Source: CAVQCX01 sp963775335 (GTDB lineage: Bacteria; Pseudomonadota; Gammaproteobacteria; Chromatiales; Chromatiaceae). From it: a stretch of 64,000 bases of DNA. The position numbers were made by a program, and so were the translations under genes. The notes beneath the pieces are model-generated. The model worked only from the letters and a program-made list of their open reading frames with translations, made no database searches and was not told where the DNA came from. The stretch covers positions 8,238 through 72,237 of the forward strand of contig CAVZIJ010000001.1 of NCBI GenBank assembly GCA_963775335.1, read 5' to 3'. How positions within the stretch are numbered: position 1 is the first letter of the stretch; every line of letters starts with the position of its first letter. Positions 52,183 through 61,083 of the stretch are shown here, one piece after another.

Positions 52183-53256
52183 ATGAAGTTCGTCGACGAA
52201 GCGAGTATTCGTGTGGAGGCCGGGGACGGCGGCAACGGTTGCGTGAGCTTTCGTCGCGAGAAATACATCCCGAAGGGTGGACCCGACGGGGGTGACGGCG
52301 GCGACGGCGGCAGCGTCTACCTGGTGGCCGACGAGGGCTTGAACACCTTGGTGGACTTCCGCAGTCAGCGGATCTTCCGCGCCGAGCGCGGCCACAACGG
52401 TATGGGGCGCGAGCGCACCGGCCGCAGTGGCGCCGACTTGGAGGTGAGGGTTCCCGTCGGGACCCGCGTGAGTGATGCCGACACCGAGGAACCGATGGGC
52501 GACCTGGTGGCCCACGGCGAGCGGCTGGCGGTCGCCCTGGGCGGGCGGCGGGGGCTTGGCAACGTGAACTTCAAGAGCAGCACCAACCGCGCGCCCCGCA
52601 AGGCGACACCGGGGACCCCGGGTGAGCGTCGCCACCTGCACCTGGAGCTCGTCGTGTTGGCGGACGTGGGATTGCTCGGTATGCCTAACGCGGGGAAATC
52701 GAGCCTCATCGCCCGGGTCTCCCACGCGCGGCCCAAGGTCGCCGACTACCCATTTACGACGCTGTATCCGAATCTCGGCGTGGTGCGGATCGAGGACGAT
52801 CGCAGCTTCGTGATCGCCGATATTCCCGGCCTGATCGAAGGCGCGGCCGAAGGGGCGGGTCTCGGGACCCATTTCCTGAAACACCTCGCTCGGACCCGTC
52901 TGCTGTTGCACTTGGTCGACATCGCGCCTATGGATGAAAGCGTCGATCCGTTCCAGCAGGTGCAGAAGGTTGCCGAAGAGCTGCGCAAATTTGGCGGCGG
53001 GCTGGCCGAGAAGGAGCGCTGGCTGGTCCTGAACAAGATCGATCTGCTGGACCTGGCCGAGTACCAGGCCCGCCGGGACCGCTTGGTCGTGGCCCTGGGC
53101 TGGAGCGGGCCGGTGTATGGTGTCTCGGCCGTTACCGGCGCGGGTACCCGAGCCCTGGTCCTCGATCTGATGACCCGCCTGGACAACCTGGCGAAGGCCC
53201 CCGCGGTTGCCGAAACGGCGGAAGACGACAAGCACTGGGATCCCTTGGGGGGTTGA
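52183..53256 (+). CDS. obgE: GTPase ObgE/CgtA
   Basis: 357 residues from ATG 52183. Glycine-rich Obg fold (MKFVDEASIRVEAGDGGNGC, KGGPDGGDGGDGGSVYLVAD near 32-51, GRRGLGNVNFKSSTNRAPRK near 121-140); G domain with GLLGMPNAGKSSLIARVSHA (G1), YPFTTLYPNLGVV (G2), DIPGLIEGAAEGAGLG (G3) and LNKIDLLD (G4). Acts in late assembly of the 50S subunit and in stringent control. Ends 10 bp before proB. Confidence 0.96.
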   Translation: MKFVDEASIRVEAGDGGNGCVSFRREKYIPKGGPDGGDGGDGGSVYLVADEGLNTLVDFRSQRIFRAERGHNGMGRERTGRSGADLEVRVPVGTRVSDADTEEPMGDLVAHGERLAVALGGRRGLGNVNFKSSTNRAPRKATPGTPGERRHLHLELVVLADVGLLGMPNAGKSSLIARVSHARPKVADYPFTTLYPNLGVVRIEDDRSFVIADIPGLIEGAAEGAGLGTHFLKHLARTRLLLHLVDIAPMDESVDPFQQVQKVAEELRKFGGGLAEKERWLVLNKIDLLDLAEYQARRDRLVVALGWSGPVYGVSAVTGAGTRALVLDLMTRLDNLAKAPAVAETAEDDKHWDPLGG

Positions 53257-53266
53257 GGTGGCGGCC

Positions 53267-54394
53267 ATGGTGACGGCCAGAGAGAAGTTGGGGCGGCCGG
53301 GGCGCTGGGTCGTCAAGATCGGCAGCGCCTTGCTCACGGCGGACGGCCGTGGCCTGGACCGGGAGCGCCTGGGGGGCTGGGTCGATCAGGTGGTCGCTCT
53401 GCGCGCCGTGGGCCATGAGCTGGTGCTGGTCTCCTCGGGCGCCGTGGCGGAGGGTATGAGCCGTATGGGCTGGAAGCGCCGGCCGGCCACCCTGTACGAG
53501 CTGCAAGCGGCCGCCGCCATCGGCCAGATGGGTCTGGTGCAGGCCTACGAGAGCTGCTTCCAGAAGCGGGGGCTGCACACGGCCCAGGTGCTGCTCACCC
53601 ACGATGACCTGACCGATCGGCGCCGCTACCTCAACTCCCGCAGCACGCTGAAGACGCTGCTTCGCCTCGGGGTGGTGCCGGTGGTCAACGAGAACGACAC
53701 GGTGGCCACCGAAGAGTTGCGGTTCGGGGACAACGACACGCTGGCCGCCCTGGTGGCGAACTTGCTCGAGGCGGATCTGTTGGTCCTGCTTACCGACCAG
53801 CCGGGTCTGTTCGACAGCGATCCCCGGCTCAACCCCGCGGCCGCGCTGATTGCAGAGGCCCGGGTGGACGACTCGCGGCTGGACGGATTTGCCGGCGAAT
53901 CCGCGAGCGGTCTCGGCCGTGGCGGGATGGTGACCAAGATCCGGGCGGCCCGGCTGGCGGCGAGGTCCGGCACCGGGACCGTGATCGCTCCCGGGGTTGG
54001 CGAGGGCATCCTGCTTCGCATCGCCGAGGCTGAGCCGGTGGGGACGCTTCTCACGCCAGTGCAGGAGCCCGAGGCGGCGCGCAAGCGCTGGCTCGCCGGC
54101 CATCTGCAGGTCAGAGGAAAGCTGAGCCTCGATGACGGGGCGGTGCGGGTGCTGCGCGCCGAGGGGCGCAGTCTGCTGCCGGTGGGGGTGAGGGCCATCA
54201 GCGGACAGTTCCGCCGGGGCGAGGTGGTGTCCTGCGTGGATGCCCTCGGCAAGGAGGTGGCCCGGGGGCTGATAAACTACGACGCGGAAGAGGCGCGCCG
54301 CATCATGGGCCAGCCGAGCAGCCGGATCCCGGAGATCCTGGGCTATACCGACGAGCCGGAGCTTATCCACCGCGACAATCTGGTGCTCGTCTGA
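53267..54394 (+). CDS. proB: Glutamate 5-kinase
   Basis: 375 residues. ATG 53267 is chosen (GAGG nine bases upstream); GTG 53258 is possible. Amino-acid kinase domain: WVVKIGSALLT near 14-24, LVLVSSGAVAEGMSRMGW near 51-68, VVPVVNENDTVATEELRFGD near 139-158, and GLGRGGMVTKIRAARLAARS near 218-237. C-terminal PUA domain near 280-370 (GKLSLDDGAVRVLR, SLLPVGVRAISGQFRRGEVV). First step of proline synthesis; no proA adjoins it. Confidence 0.95.
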   Translation: MVTAREKLGRPGRWVVKIGSALLTADGRGLDRERLGGWVDQVVALRAVGHELVLVSSGAVAEGMSRMGWKRRPATLYELQAAAAIGQMGLVQAYESCFQKRGLHTAQVLLTHDDLTDRRRYLNSRSTLKTLLRLGVVPVVNENDTVATEELRFGDNDTLAALVANLLEADLLVLLTDQPGLFDSDPRLNPAAALIAEARVDDSRLDGFAGESASGLGRGGMVTKIRAARLAARSGTGTVIAPGVGEGILLRIAEAEPVGTLLTPVQEPEAARKRWLAGHLQVRGKLSLDDGAVRVLRAEGRSLLPVGVRAISGQFRRGEVVSCVDALGKEVARGLINYDAEEARRIMGQPSSRIPEILGYTDEPELIHRDNLVLV

Positions 54395-54403
54395 TGCCGC
54401 AAA

Positions 54404-54431
54404 AAAGAACCGGCCTGAAGGCCGGTTCTTT
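54404..54431. terminator. Bidirectional terminator between proB and rpsT
   Basis: AAAGAACCGGCC-TGAA-GGCCGGTTCTTT, a perfect 12-bp stem. The minus-strand side is followed by a longer T-run (AAAAAA at 54401-54406 on the plus strand), serving rpsT; the plus side serves proB. Confidence 0.88.
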
Positions 54432-54451
54432 GTGTCCGGGCTGCGCCGGGG

Positions 54452-54712
54452 CTACATGGCGCGGATGTGGGCGTTGAGTCGGCTCTTGTGCCGGGCGGCC
54501 TTGTTCTTGTGGATCATGCCCTCGTTCGCCATCCGGTCGATCACCGGAACCGTCTGCTTGTAAGCCGCCTGCGCTTGCTCCTTGTCGCCCACCTGAATGG
54601 CTTTCACTACCTTCTTGAGGTAGGTGCGCATCATGCCGCGACGCGATGCATTCTGGGCGCGTCGCTTCTCGGACTGCCGAGCACGTTTGCGGGCTTGCGC
54701 TGTGTTGGCCAA
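54452..54712 (-). CDS. rpsT: 30S ribosomal protein S20
   Basis: 86 residues, MANTAQARKRARQSEKRRAQ, NASRRGMMRTYLKKVVKAIQ and the C-terminal NKAARHKSRLNAHIRAM. Highly basic, helical, binds 16S rRNA. Transcribed towards proB and divergent from murJ, the standard gammaproteobacterial arrangement. A-G-G-A-G-A-C precedes ATG 54712. Confidence 0.97.
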   Translation of the reverse strand: MANTAQARKRARQSEKRRAQNASRRGMMRTYLKKVVKAIQVGDKEQAQAAYKQTVPVIDRMANEGMIHKNKAARHKSRLNAHIRAM

Positions 54713-54831
54713 GATACGTCTCCTGATCTGGGTCGCAATTGAGGGCTCTGCGGAGAGCGCGTAATTCTGAAGAAGTCTCCAGCCCTTGTCAACAACTTGC
54801 CGGCCGGCGGCGCAGGGGGCAGGGTCGCGGA

Positions 54832-54837
54832 TATAAT
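54832..54837 (+). promoter_or_regulatory. Perfect -10 box upstream of murJ
   Basis: TATAAT at 54832-54837 in an otherwise very GC-rich stretch, ~90 bp before the likely murJ start. No matching -35 hexamer at 16-18 bp. Confidence 0.4.
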
Positions 54838-54923
54838 CCGCCGGGCGCTTGTGTCAGGGCTCCCGGTCGCGGGCCGGCGGCTCCGGCGATTCAGAGCCAA
54901 GAAAATGCCGCGAGGACAGTTGC

Positions 54924-56502
54924 CTGGCGTCTTCCCTCATCAAGTCCGTCGCATTGGTAGGGGGCAATACCCTGCTGAGCCGCATCCTGGGGTTCGTGCG
55001 TGACCTGGTGGTGGCGCGGGTCTTCGGTGCAGATGCGGCCACGGATGCCTTCTTCGTCGCCTTCAAGGTCCCCAACCTGCTGCGCCGTCTGTTCGGGGAG
55101 GGTGCCTTCGCCGCAGCGTTCGTGCCGGTCCTCGCGGAATTCCGGCTCCGTCGACCATTCGAAGAGCTGAAGCTGCTCGTAGACCGGGTCGCCGGCACTC
55201 TGGGGCTGGTGCTGTTCCTGGTCACGGTGCTGGGCACCGCCGCAGCGCCGGCCCTGATCGGGCTGTTTGGCGCGGGCTTTGCGATCCGGGGCGACCACGC
55301 GACCTTCTGGCTCGCCTCGGCGATGCTCAGCCTGACCTTTTCCTATCTGCTGTTCATCTCGTTGACTGCCTTGTCCGGCGGGATACTGAATGTGCATGAC
55401 CGTTTTGCCGTGCCGGCGTTCACGCCGGTCCTGCTCAACGTCTCTCTCATCGCCTGTGCACTCTGGCTCGCCCCCCATCTGGCCGAGCCCATCACCGCGC
55501 TGGCCTGGGGGGTGCTTATCGCAGGCTTCCTGCAGCTGGGATTCCAATTGCCGTTCCTCGGGAGCCTCGGTCTGATCCCTCGGCCCCGTATCGCGCCCCG
55601 GGACCCCGGCGTGCGGCGCATACTCGGGCTCATGGGGCCCGCCCTGTTCGGTGTGTCCGTCACCCAGATCAACTTGATGATCAACACCTTATTTGCATCG
55701 TTCCTGACCGGCGGCTCCATTTCCTGGCTGTACTATTCCGACCGGCTGATGGAGTTTCCCTTGGGAATCCTGGCGGTCGCCCTGGGCACGGTCATACTGC
55801 CCCACCTCTCCCACCGGCATGCCGAGTCCGACCCGGGGGCTTTCTCCGCCGCTTTGGACTGGGGTCTGCGCTGGCTTGTCCTCCTGGGCCTGCCCGCGGC
55901 CCTGGCCTTGCTGGTGCTGGCCGGTCCGCTGATGGCGACCCTGTTCCAATCGGGCGAGTTCGACGCCCTGGACGTGACCATGGCCCAGCGCAGCCTCTGG
56001 GCCTACTCCCTGGGGCTCGTCGGGCTCATGGGGGTGAAGGTGCTGGCCCCGGGCTTCTATGCCCGCCAGGACACCCGCACGCCGGTGCGCTTCGGCGTGA
56101 TCGCGGTCATCGTCAACCTGGGGCTGAGTCTGGTGTTGGTCGGGCCCCTGGCCCATGCGGGCCTGGCCCTGGCCACCAGCCTGTCCGCCTGCCTCAACGC
56201 CGTGCTGTTGCTGCGCGGTCTTGTCCGTGCAGGGGCGTATCGCCCCGAAATCCGGGTGGCGGGCGCTACTCCTGCGCACCGCTCTGGCGTTGGTCTTCAT
56301 GGCGGCGGTGCTGCTCTGGATGTCCGGTGACCTCGCGTCCTGGCTCGGCTGGACGAGGTCGCAGCGCATCTGGCGCCTCGGCGGGACGATCGCACTCGGT
56401 GGGCTGAGCTACTTCGCAGCCCTGTCCGTCGCGGGTGTGCGCCTATCGGCTTTTTGGCCGTCCGGCGGGGAATCGGTCGAATCAGCCGGGCGTTTGCCCT
56501 GA
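54924..56502 (+). pseudogene. murJ: Lipid II flippase MurJ, with one-base frameshift near the C-terminus
   Basis: Polytopic MOP-superfamily protein of about 525 residues. Family start at SLIKSVALVGGNTLLSRILG; GFVRDLVVARVFGADAATDA and PNLLRRLFGEGAFAAAFVPV are diagnostic, and SWLYYSDRLMEFPLGILAVA lies near 245. No ATG/GTG is available in frame: a CTG at 54924 with GAGGA seven bases upstream is the best start; TTG 54849 has no site. Near 56244-56248 one extra base in CGCCCCGAAA shifts the frame; the continuation GWRALLLRTALALVFMAAVL and the last helices run to TGA 56500-56502. Because MurJ is essential, the indel is more likely a sequence error than a true null allele. Confidence 0.9.
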
Positions 56503-56642
56503 AGGACTCCGAGGAACGGCTCGCCGAAATGCGCCGTCGGCTCGGGTAGCCCGCCACCGGCCAAGTTGAAGTTGATGGAATCGCTGGGGAAATGCTGGTA
56601 AGCTTGGGGGCTTTCGAATCAATGCAACGCCGAGGATCCAAC

Positions 56643-57020
56643 ATGCTTGCCAAGACGCTCTCCACCGACGATCTGAGCGTGACCACTGCCGCCCAGGCCA
56701 AGTTCGCCGAGCTCATCGGCCAGATTGAGGAAGGCGCTCAGGGCGTGCGGGTATACGCCACCCCGGGCGGCTGCAGCGGGGTCAGCTTCGGGATGAGCTT
56801 TACCGACCGCATCGATGCGGGCCAGGATGGTGTTCTGCAGTGCACCGGATTCAATCTGGTCGTAGACGACGGGGCGATGCAGTTTCTGCGCGGTGTCGAG
56901 ATCGATTTCATCGACCGGGGGGATGGCAACGCCAGCTTCGTATTCAACAACCTGCCGTCGTCTGGCGGCGGTGGTGGCTGCGGCAGCGGCGGCTGTGGCT
57001 CCGGTGGGGGCTGCGGCTGA
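56643..57020 (+). CDS. HesB/IscA-like protein with Gly-Cys tail
   Basis: 125 residues from ATG 56643 (GAGGA upstream). HesB-like domain near 10-105: LSVTTAAQAKFAELIGQIEE, ATPGGCSGVSFGMSFTDRID with the first conserved Cys, and FLRGVEIDFIDRGDGNASFV. The usual C-terminal C-G-C-G-x-S-F motif is replaced by a tail GGGGGCGSGGCGSGGGCG containing three Cys. Iron-sulfur carrier or scaffold of the A-type family is the likely class, but the altered tail sets it apart from ErpA (also present at 61728). A strong terminator follows. Confidence 0.75.
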   Translation: MLAKTLSTDDLSVTTAAQAKFAELIGQIEEGAQGVRVYATPGGCSGVSFGMSFTDRIDAGQDGVLQCTGFNLVVDDGAMQFLRGVEIDFIDRGDGNASFVFNNLPSSGGGGGCGSGGCGSGGGCG

Positions 57021-57048
57021 GCCGAAGCGCCGTCGTTCCGCCCGCGGA

Positions 57049-57081
57049 GCCCGCGCCCTCAATTGAGGGCGCGGGCTTTTT
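57049..57081. terminator. Perfect 12-bp stem terminator, convergent genes
   Basis: GCCCGCGCCCTC-AATT-GAGGGCGCGGGC followed by TTTTTATT on the plus strand. Lies between the HesB-like gene and hemJ, which converge. Confidence 0.9.
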
Positions 57082-57096
57082 ATTGGTATCCCCCGC

Positions 57097-57527
57097 CTAC
57101 CAGCCTCTTGCCCTCCCCACGACCGCCAGCAGGACGATGGCGATCAGAAAGATCACCGGCACCTCGTTGAACCAGTGGTACCAGATATGGCTCCGGGTGT
57201 TGCGGTCGGCCTTGAAATCCGCCACCAACTTGCCGCAGTACAGGTGGTAGCCGAGGAGCACGGCGATCAGGCCGAGCTTGATGTGTAGCCAGTGCATCGA
57301 GCCGCAGGCCGCCCAGGCATAGTCGACGAGCATCCAGATACCGAACAGCAGGGTCAGCGCGGCCCCGGCATGGTGATCCCGTAATAGAGCTTGCGCTCCA
57401 TGACCTCGAAGCGCTCGATGCTCACCGCATCCTCGCTCATAGCGTGGTAGACGAACAGGCGCGGGAGACAGAACAGGCCCGAGAACCCGGTGACCATGGC
57501 GATCAGGTGCCAGGCCTTAAGTCACAT
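57097..57527 (-). pseudogene. hemJ: Protoporphyrinogen oxidase HemJ, nonsense codon 2 plus frameshift
   Basis: ATG 57527 follows AGGAG, but codon 2 is TGA where the family has Trp (M-W-L-K). The continuation KAWHLIAMVTGFSGLFCLPR and LFVYHAMSEDAVSIERFEVM is clear HemJ sequence. In the G-run complementary to 57361-57367 one base is missing; after it the frame gives LLFGIWMLVDYAWAACGSMH and WYHWFNEVPVIFLIAIVLLA. Corrected length is 143 residues, the usual size, with four to five helices and the conserved heme-ligand His residues. HemJ oxidises protoporphyrinogen IX in heme and bacteriochlorophyll synthesis. Two disruptions make this either a genuine pseudogene or a doubly mis-sequenced essential gene. 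Confidence 0.85.
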
Positions 57528-57538
57528 CAGATAGACTC

Positions 57539-58033
57539 CTAGAACATTTCTTCAATTTGCTGCTCCAGATCGGTGTTGTCGATCGGCCCCAGTCTGCGCA
57601 AACGGATATGGCCGCCCGGACCGAGCAGCAGGGTGGTCGGCGTGGCGCTGACGCCGCCGAATGCCCGTGCGATCTCCCCCGTCAGATCCAGCGCTATCGG
57701 GTAGGTGAGCCCCTCGCGCCGAGCGATTTCCAACACGTTATCGGGGCGGTCGTCTGGCATTGCCACCGCGATCATTTCGAGGCCTTTCGGCGCCAGGCGC
57801 CGGTAGAGCTGCGACAGCCAAGGCATCTCGTCGATGCAGGGGCGGCAGCCCACCGACCAGAAATTGATCAGCACCGGGTGTCCCTGCAGATGTTTCAAGG
57901 CGATCTGTTTCCCGACGGTGGTGGTGACGGTCAAGTCCGGCGCGGCTGACCCCCAGCCCCGCGCAAGTACCCAGGCACCCGCGCAGATGCTGGCCACCAG
58001 TCCCAGTGTGGCCACCAAATAGGTCGGCCTCAC
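57539..58033 (-). CDS. TlpA-like thiol:disulfide oxidoreductase
   Basis: 164 residues. N-terminal membrane anchor or signal (YLVATLGLVASICAGAWVLA). The thioredoxin fold has INFWSVGCRPCIDEMPWLSQ near 55-74 (redox motif C-R-P-C) and the cis-Pro loop VSATPTTLLLGPGGHI near 128-143. Probably a periplasmic reductant for c-type cytochromes or other envelope thiols. Its stop is 12 bp upstream of the hemJ start and it overlaps the DUF4126 gene by 4 bases: one operon. Confidence 0.88.
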   Translation of the reverse strand: MRPTYLVATLGLVASICAGAWVLARGWGSAAPDLTVTTTVGKQIALKHLQGHPVLINFWSVGCRPCIDEMPWLSQLYRRLAPKGLEMIAVAMPDDRPDNVLEIARREGLTYPIALDLTGEIARAFGGVSATPTTLLLGPGGHIRLRRLGPIDNTDLEQQIEEMF

Positions 58034-58725
58034 GGGCGGCGCTCCTTGTCGGCGTCCTGGTAGAGTGCCTTGAGGATGTCCCGGCGGCTCGACCCGCTCG
58101 GCGCCTCCTCAGTCGCCGAGCGGCGGCGACGTCCGAAGAAGTCGCCGATGGCGCGCGCCAGGCGTTTGAGGGCGCGCCAGATCTTGGGCAGCAGCCAAGC
58201 GACCAGTACCAGAAAGACCGCCAGGAGCCCGAGGAACAGCCAGGGGTGATGCAGCGCTGTCCAGAGGCCCCCGATCACCGCCAGGTCCTCGGCCACCGAG
58301 GCTGTCCAGTTGCTGAAGGGCTCCGGCGAGGTGTTGATGAGCACGCGGGTCCCAGCCTTGGCGAGGTGACTGGTCGCGGCGAGCCCGCCGCCCACCAGGA
58401 ACGCCGCAAATTGAGCGGCGGGACCGATGTCGAGCCCCTGCGCCATCCCCGCCGCCAGCACCGCGCCCGCGGGGATGCGGATGAACGTGTGGATCGCATC
58501 CCAGCCGGTGTCGACGCCGGGAGTCTTGTCGGCGAAGAACTCCACGCAGTACATGAGGCCTGCAGCGACCATCACCAACGGGTCGGACAGGATCTCGAGG
58601 GACGGGGGCAGGGTAAGACCGCCCGTATTGGCGAGATACCCCAGGACGAAGACAGCGGCGTAGAGATTGATGCCTGACGCCCAGGCTGTACCGAGCATCA
58701 GGGACAGGGTCTGTACGGTTTCCAT
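58030..58725 (-). CDS. DUF4126 membrane protein
   Basis: 231 residues starting METVQTLSLMLGTAWASGIN, the family's signature opening (ASGINLYAAVFVLGYL), then FFADKTPGVDTGWDAIHTFI near 63-82, GGGLAATSHLAKAGTRVLIN near 111-130 and a last helix pair near 150-180 with a basic C-terminal tail. Inner-membrane protein of unknown function. GGGAGG precedes ATG 58725. First gene of the DUF4126-tlpA-hemJ operon. Confidence 0.88.
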   Translation of the reverse strand: METVQTLSLMLGTAWASGINLYAAVFVLGYLANTGGLTLPPSLEILSDPLVMVAAGLMYCVEFFADKTPGVDTGWDAIHTFIRIPAGAVLAAGMAQGLDIGPAAQFAAFLVGGGLAATSHLAKAGTRVLINTSPEPFSNWTASVAEDLAVIGGLWTALHHPWLFLGLLAVFLVLVAWLLPKIWRALKRLARAIGDFFGRRRRSATEEAPSGSSRRDILKALYQDADKERRP

Positions 58726-58992
58726 GCGGGACCTCCCGGTGGAGCGGTGTGCGCCGCGTGGCCCCGCGGGTCACGGCACATGGAGCGTGACCCGCGGGAC
58801 AGCCCGAATTGTCGCATTCTGCACCCGGCGAGGAAACCGTCCGCGCCGGTGTCGCGAAGGAGGTGGCCGCGCCGCCGCCGGGGGAGGCGAGGGTTTCGCT
58901 TTCCCGCCTCCGGTCCTATGATTACACGCTCGTTTCGTACCGCCCGTGGTCGTTTGCCGCCGGGCTTGTCTTCTGAACCGGACCGATCTGAC

Positions 58993-60027
58993 ATGGCAAG
59001 AGTGGGAATCGTGGGCGGCACCGGCTATACGGGTGTCGAGCTGCTTCGCATCCTGGCGGGCCATCCCGGGGTCGATCTGGCGACGATCACTTCTCGCTCC
59101 GAAGCGGGGCTTGCCGTGTCGGAGATGTTCCCGAACCTGCGGGGACACGTCGATCTGCGTTTCAGCGAGCCGGATCCGAGTGAGCTGGGCGAGTGTGACT
59201 TGGTGTTCTTCGCCACCCCCAACGGCACTGCGATGAAGATGGTTCCGGGGCTCCTCGCCGCCGGTACCCGGGTGGTCGACCTCGCGGCGGACTTCCGTCT
59301 CAAGGACCCTGAAGAGTGGGCGCAATGGTACGGGATGCCCCATGCCTGCCCGGATATCCTGGCCGAGGCAGTCTACGGACTCCCGGAGGTCGATCGCGAG
59401 GCCATCCGGGGGGCGCGAATAGTCGCGAATCCGGGTTGTTATCCGACCGCTACCCTGTTGGGGCTTGCCCCTTTGCTGGAGGCGGGTGCCGTCGATCCCG
59501 GGACATTGATCGCCGACTGCAAATCGGGCGTCAGCGGCGCGGGGCGCAAGGCCAGCGTGGGCACGCTGATGGGCGAGTGCGGCGAGAGCTTCAAGGCGTA
59601 CGCGGTGCCCGGCCATCGGCATCTTCCCGAGATCCGGCAGGGGCTCGCGCGCATGGCGGGTCGGTTGCCGGAGCTGACCTTCGTACCGCACCTGGTGCCG
59701 ATGATCCGCGGGATCCACGCGACCCTCTACGCAAGGTTGAACGGGGACGACCCTGGCGATCTCCAGCAACTCTTCGAGCAGCGCTACGTGCACGAGCCTT
59801 TCGTGGACGTCATGCCCACGGGCGCACACCCGGAGACCCGTACGGTGCGCGGCGCGAATCATTGCCGGATCGCGGTACACCGTCCCCAGGGCGGGAAAAC
59901 CGTCGTCGTGCTTTCGGTAATTGACAACTTGGTCAAAGGCGCGGCGGGCCAGGCAGTTCAGAATATGAACCTGATGCTGGGTCTGGAAGAGACGGCCGGT
60001 CTATCGTCCGTGGCGCTTCTGCCCTGA
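58993..60027 (+). CDS. argC: N-acetyl-gamma-glutamyl-phosphate reductase
   Basis: 344 residues from ATG 58993. NADP-binding MARVGIVGGTGYTGVELLRI, DLVFFATPNGTAMKMVP near 72-88, VVDLAADFRLKD near 96-107, catalytic Cys in VANPGCYPTATLLGLAPLLE near 147-166, and AYAVPGHRHLPEIRQGL near 202-218 (catalytic His). Third step of arginine synthesis. Followed within 20 bp by the DUF6776-like gene. Confidence 0.95.
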   Translation: MARVGIVGGTGYTGVELLRILAGHPGVDLATITSRSEAGLAVSEMFPNLRGHVDLRFSEPDPSELGECDLVFFATPNGTAMKMVPGLLAAGTRVVDLAADFRLKDPEEWAQWYGMPHACPDILAEAVYGLPEVDREAIRGARIVANPGCYPTATLLGLAPLLEAGAVDPGTLIADCKSGVSGAGRKASVGTLMGECGESFKAYAVPGHRHLPEIRQGLARMAGRLPELTFVPHLVPMIRGIHATLYARLNGDDPGDLQQLFEQRYVHEPFVDVMPTGAHPETRTVRGANHCRIAVHRPQGGKTVVVLSVIDNLVKGAAGQAVQNMNLMLGLEETAGLSSVALLP

Positions 60028-60043
60028 TCGAGCGGCGCTCGCA

Positions 60044-60775
60044 GTGCTGCCTCGCAGGAAATACGGGCGCCCGCGCATCGTCCAGCCCGAGAACCGGGGG
60101 ACGAAGTGGCTTTTGGGGCTGCTGCTGATGCTGGTCGGTGTCTTCAGTCTGGTTTGGCACGCCTTCGATTATGGGCGCCAGCGGGCCGGGTACGACAGCG
60201 GCGAGGTGCGTGCCGAAATCGCGCGGCTTCGCTTTGACCTCACGCGGATGACCGCCGAGCGGGATCGCCTGCGGGATCAAGTGGCTGTGCTCCAGCGTTC
60301 CGGTCAGATCGACCGTGAATCTGCTCGCGATGCCCAGCAGCAGCTCAAGGTGTACCAGGGCGACAAGCTGAAGCTCGAGCAGGAGCTTGCCCTGATGCGA
60401 GGGGTGCTCAGCGGCGGTGATGCGAACGGCATCCGCGTGCAAGACCTCAAGCTGCAGCGCGGGGCCGAGCCGCGCGTTTACCGCTATCAGTTCATGCTGA
60501 CCCACCTGACCAAGGACGCCGAGACCGCCACGGGAAACGTGTACGTGTCGGTCAGGGGATCCCAGGACGGCGCGGCGCGGGACCTCGGGCTGGCGGATCT
60601 GACGCCGGACGGCGTTGACAGCCTGAACATGCGGTTCAAGTATTTTCAGAATCTGTCGGGACAGATCCGGCTCCCCGAGGGGTTCGCGCCACGGCGCTTC
60701 GTCGTCAGCATCAAGCCCACCAGCAAGAGTCACGCATCCGTGACTCAGGTCTTCGACTGGGTTGTCGGTGATTGA
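60044..60775 (+). CDS. DUF6776-like membrane-anchored coiled-coil protein
   Basis: 243 residues from GTG 60044. Short basic N-terminus, one helix (WLLGLLLMLVGVFSLVWHAF near 22-41), then a coiled coil near 50-120 (RAEIARLRFDLTRMTAERDR and LKVYQGDKLKLEQELALMRG). The C-terminal beta-rich domain has VYRYQFMLTHLTKDAETATG near 145-164 and FVVSIKPTSKSHASVTQVFD. Probably faces the periplasm. It precedes the bactofilin gene, as in many gammaproteobacteria, which suggests a shared envelope or cytoskeletal role. Confidence 0.7.
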   Translation: MLPRRKYGRPRIVQPENRGTKWLLGLLLMLVGVFSLVWHAFDYGRQRAGYDSGEVRAEIARLRFDLTRMTAERDRLRDQVAVLQRSGQIDRESARDAQQQLKVYQGDKLKLEQELALMRGVLSGGDANGIRVQDLKLQRGAEPRVYRYQFMLTHLTKDAETATGNVYVSVRGSQDGAARDLGLADLTPDGVDSLNMRFKYFQNLSGQIRLPEGFAPRRFVVSIKPTSKSHASVTQVFDWVVGD

Positions 60776-61083
60776 ATAGAGTCTGTCTCATGATCCCCCG
60801 GCGAGCTGCGGTGCTCTCTGAAGAGCATGCGGGCAAGGCGCGACGGGCAGCATCGTACTCGCTGCAGGAGGGACAAGCAGAGCGGCGCCGCAGTCGCGCA
60901 TTTCGGGCGCGATCCCATTGGGACCGGGGGATGTTGAGCTCTGGCTTTGTTGCGGCTCGCTACGGTAGGGTCAGCTACAGCGCGCTCGTCGCGCCGCGCC
61001 CTGGGCCAAGATCGCCGCGGCCCCGGCCGCGACGGATTAAGGCGTAGGTTCTGGGCATCCCTGGGCATGAACGAGGGGGGATT
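60776..61083. other. Intergenic region, no gene seen
   Basis: 308 bp, very GC-rich, between the coiled-coil gene and bactofilin. Short frames have Arg-rich random composition. AGGGGGGATT just before 61084 provides the bactofilin ribosome site. Confidence 0.35.
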
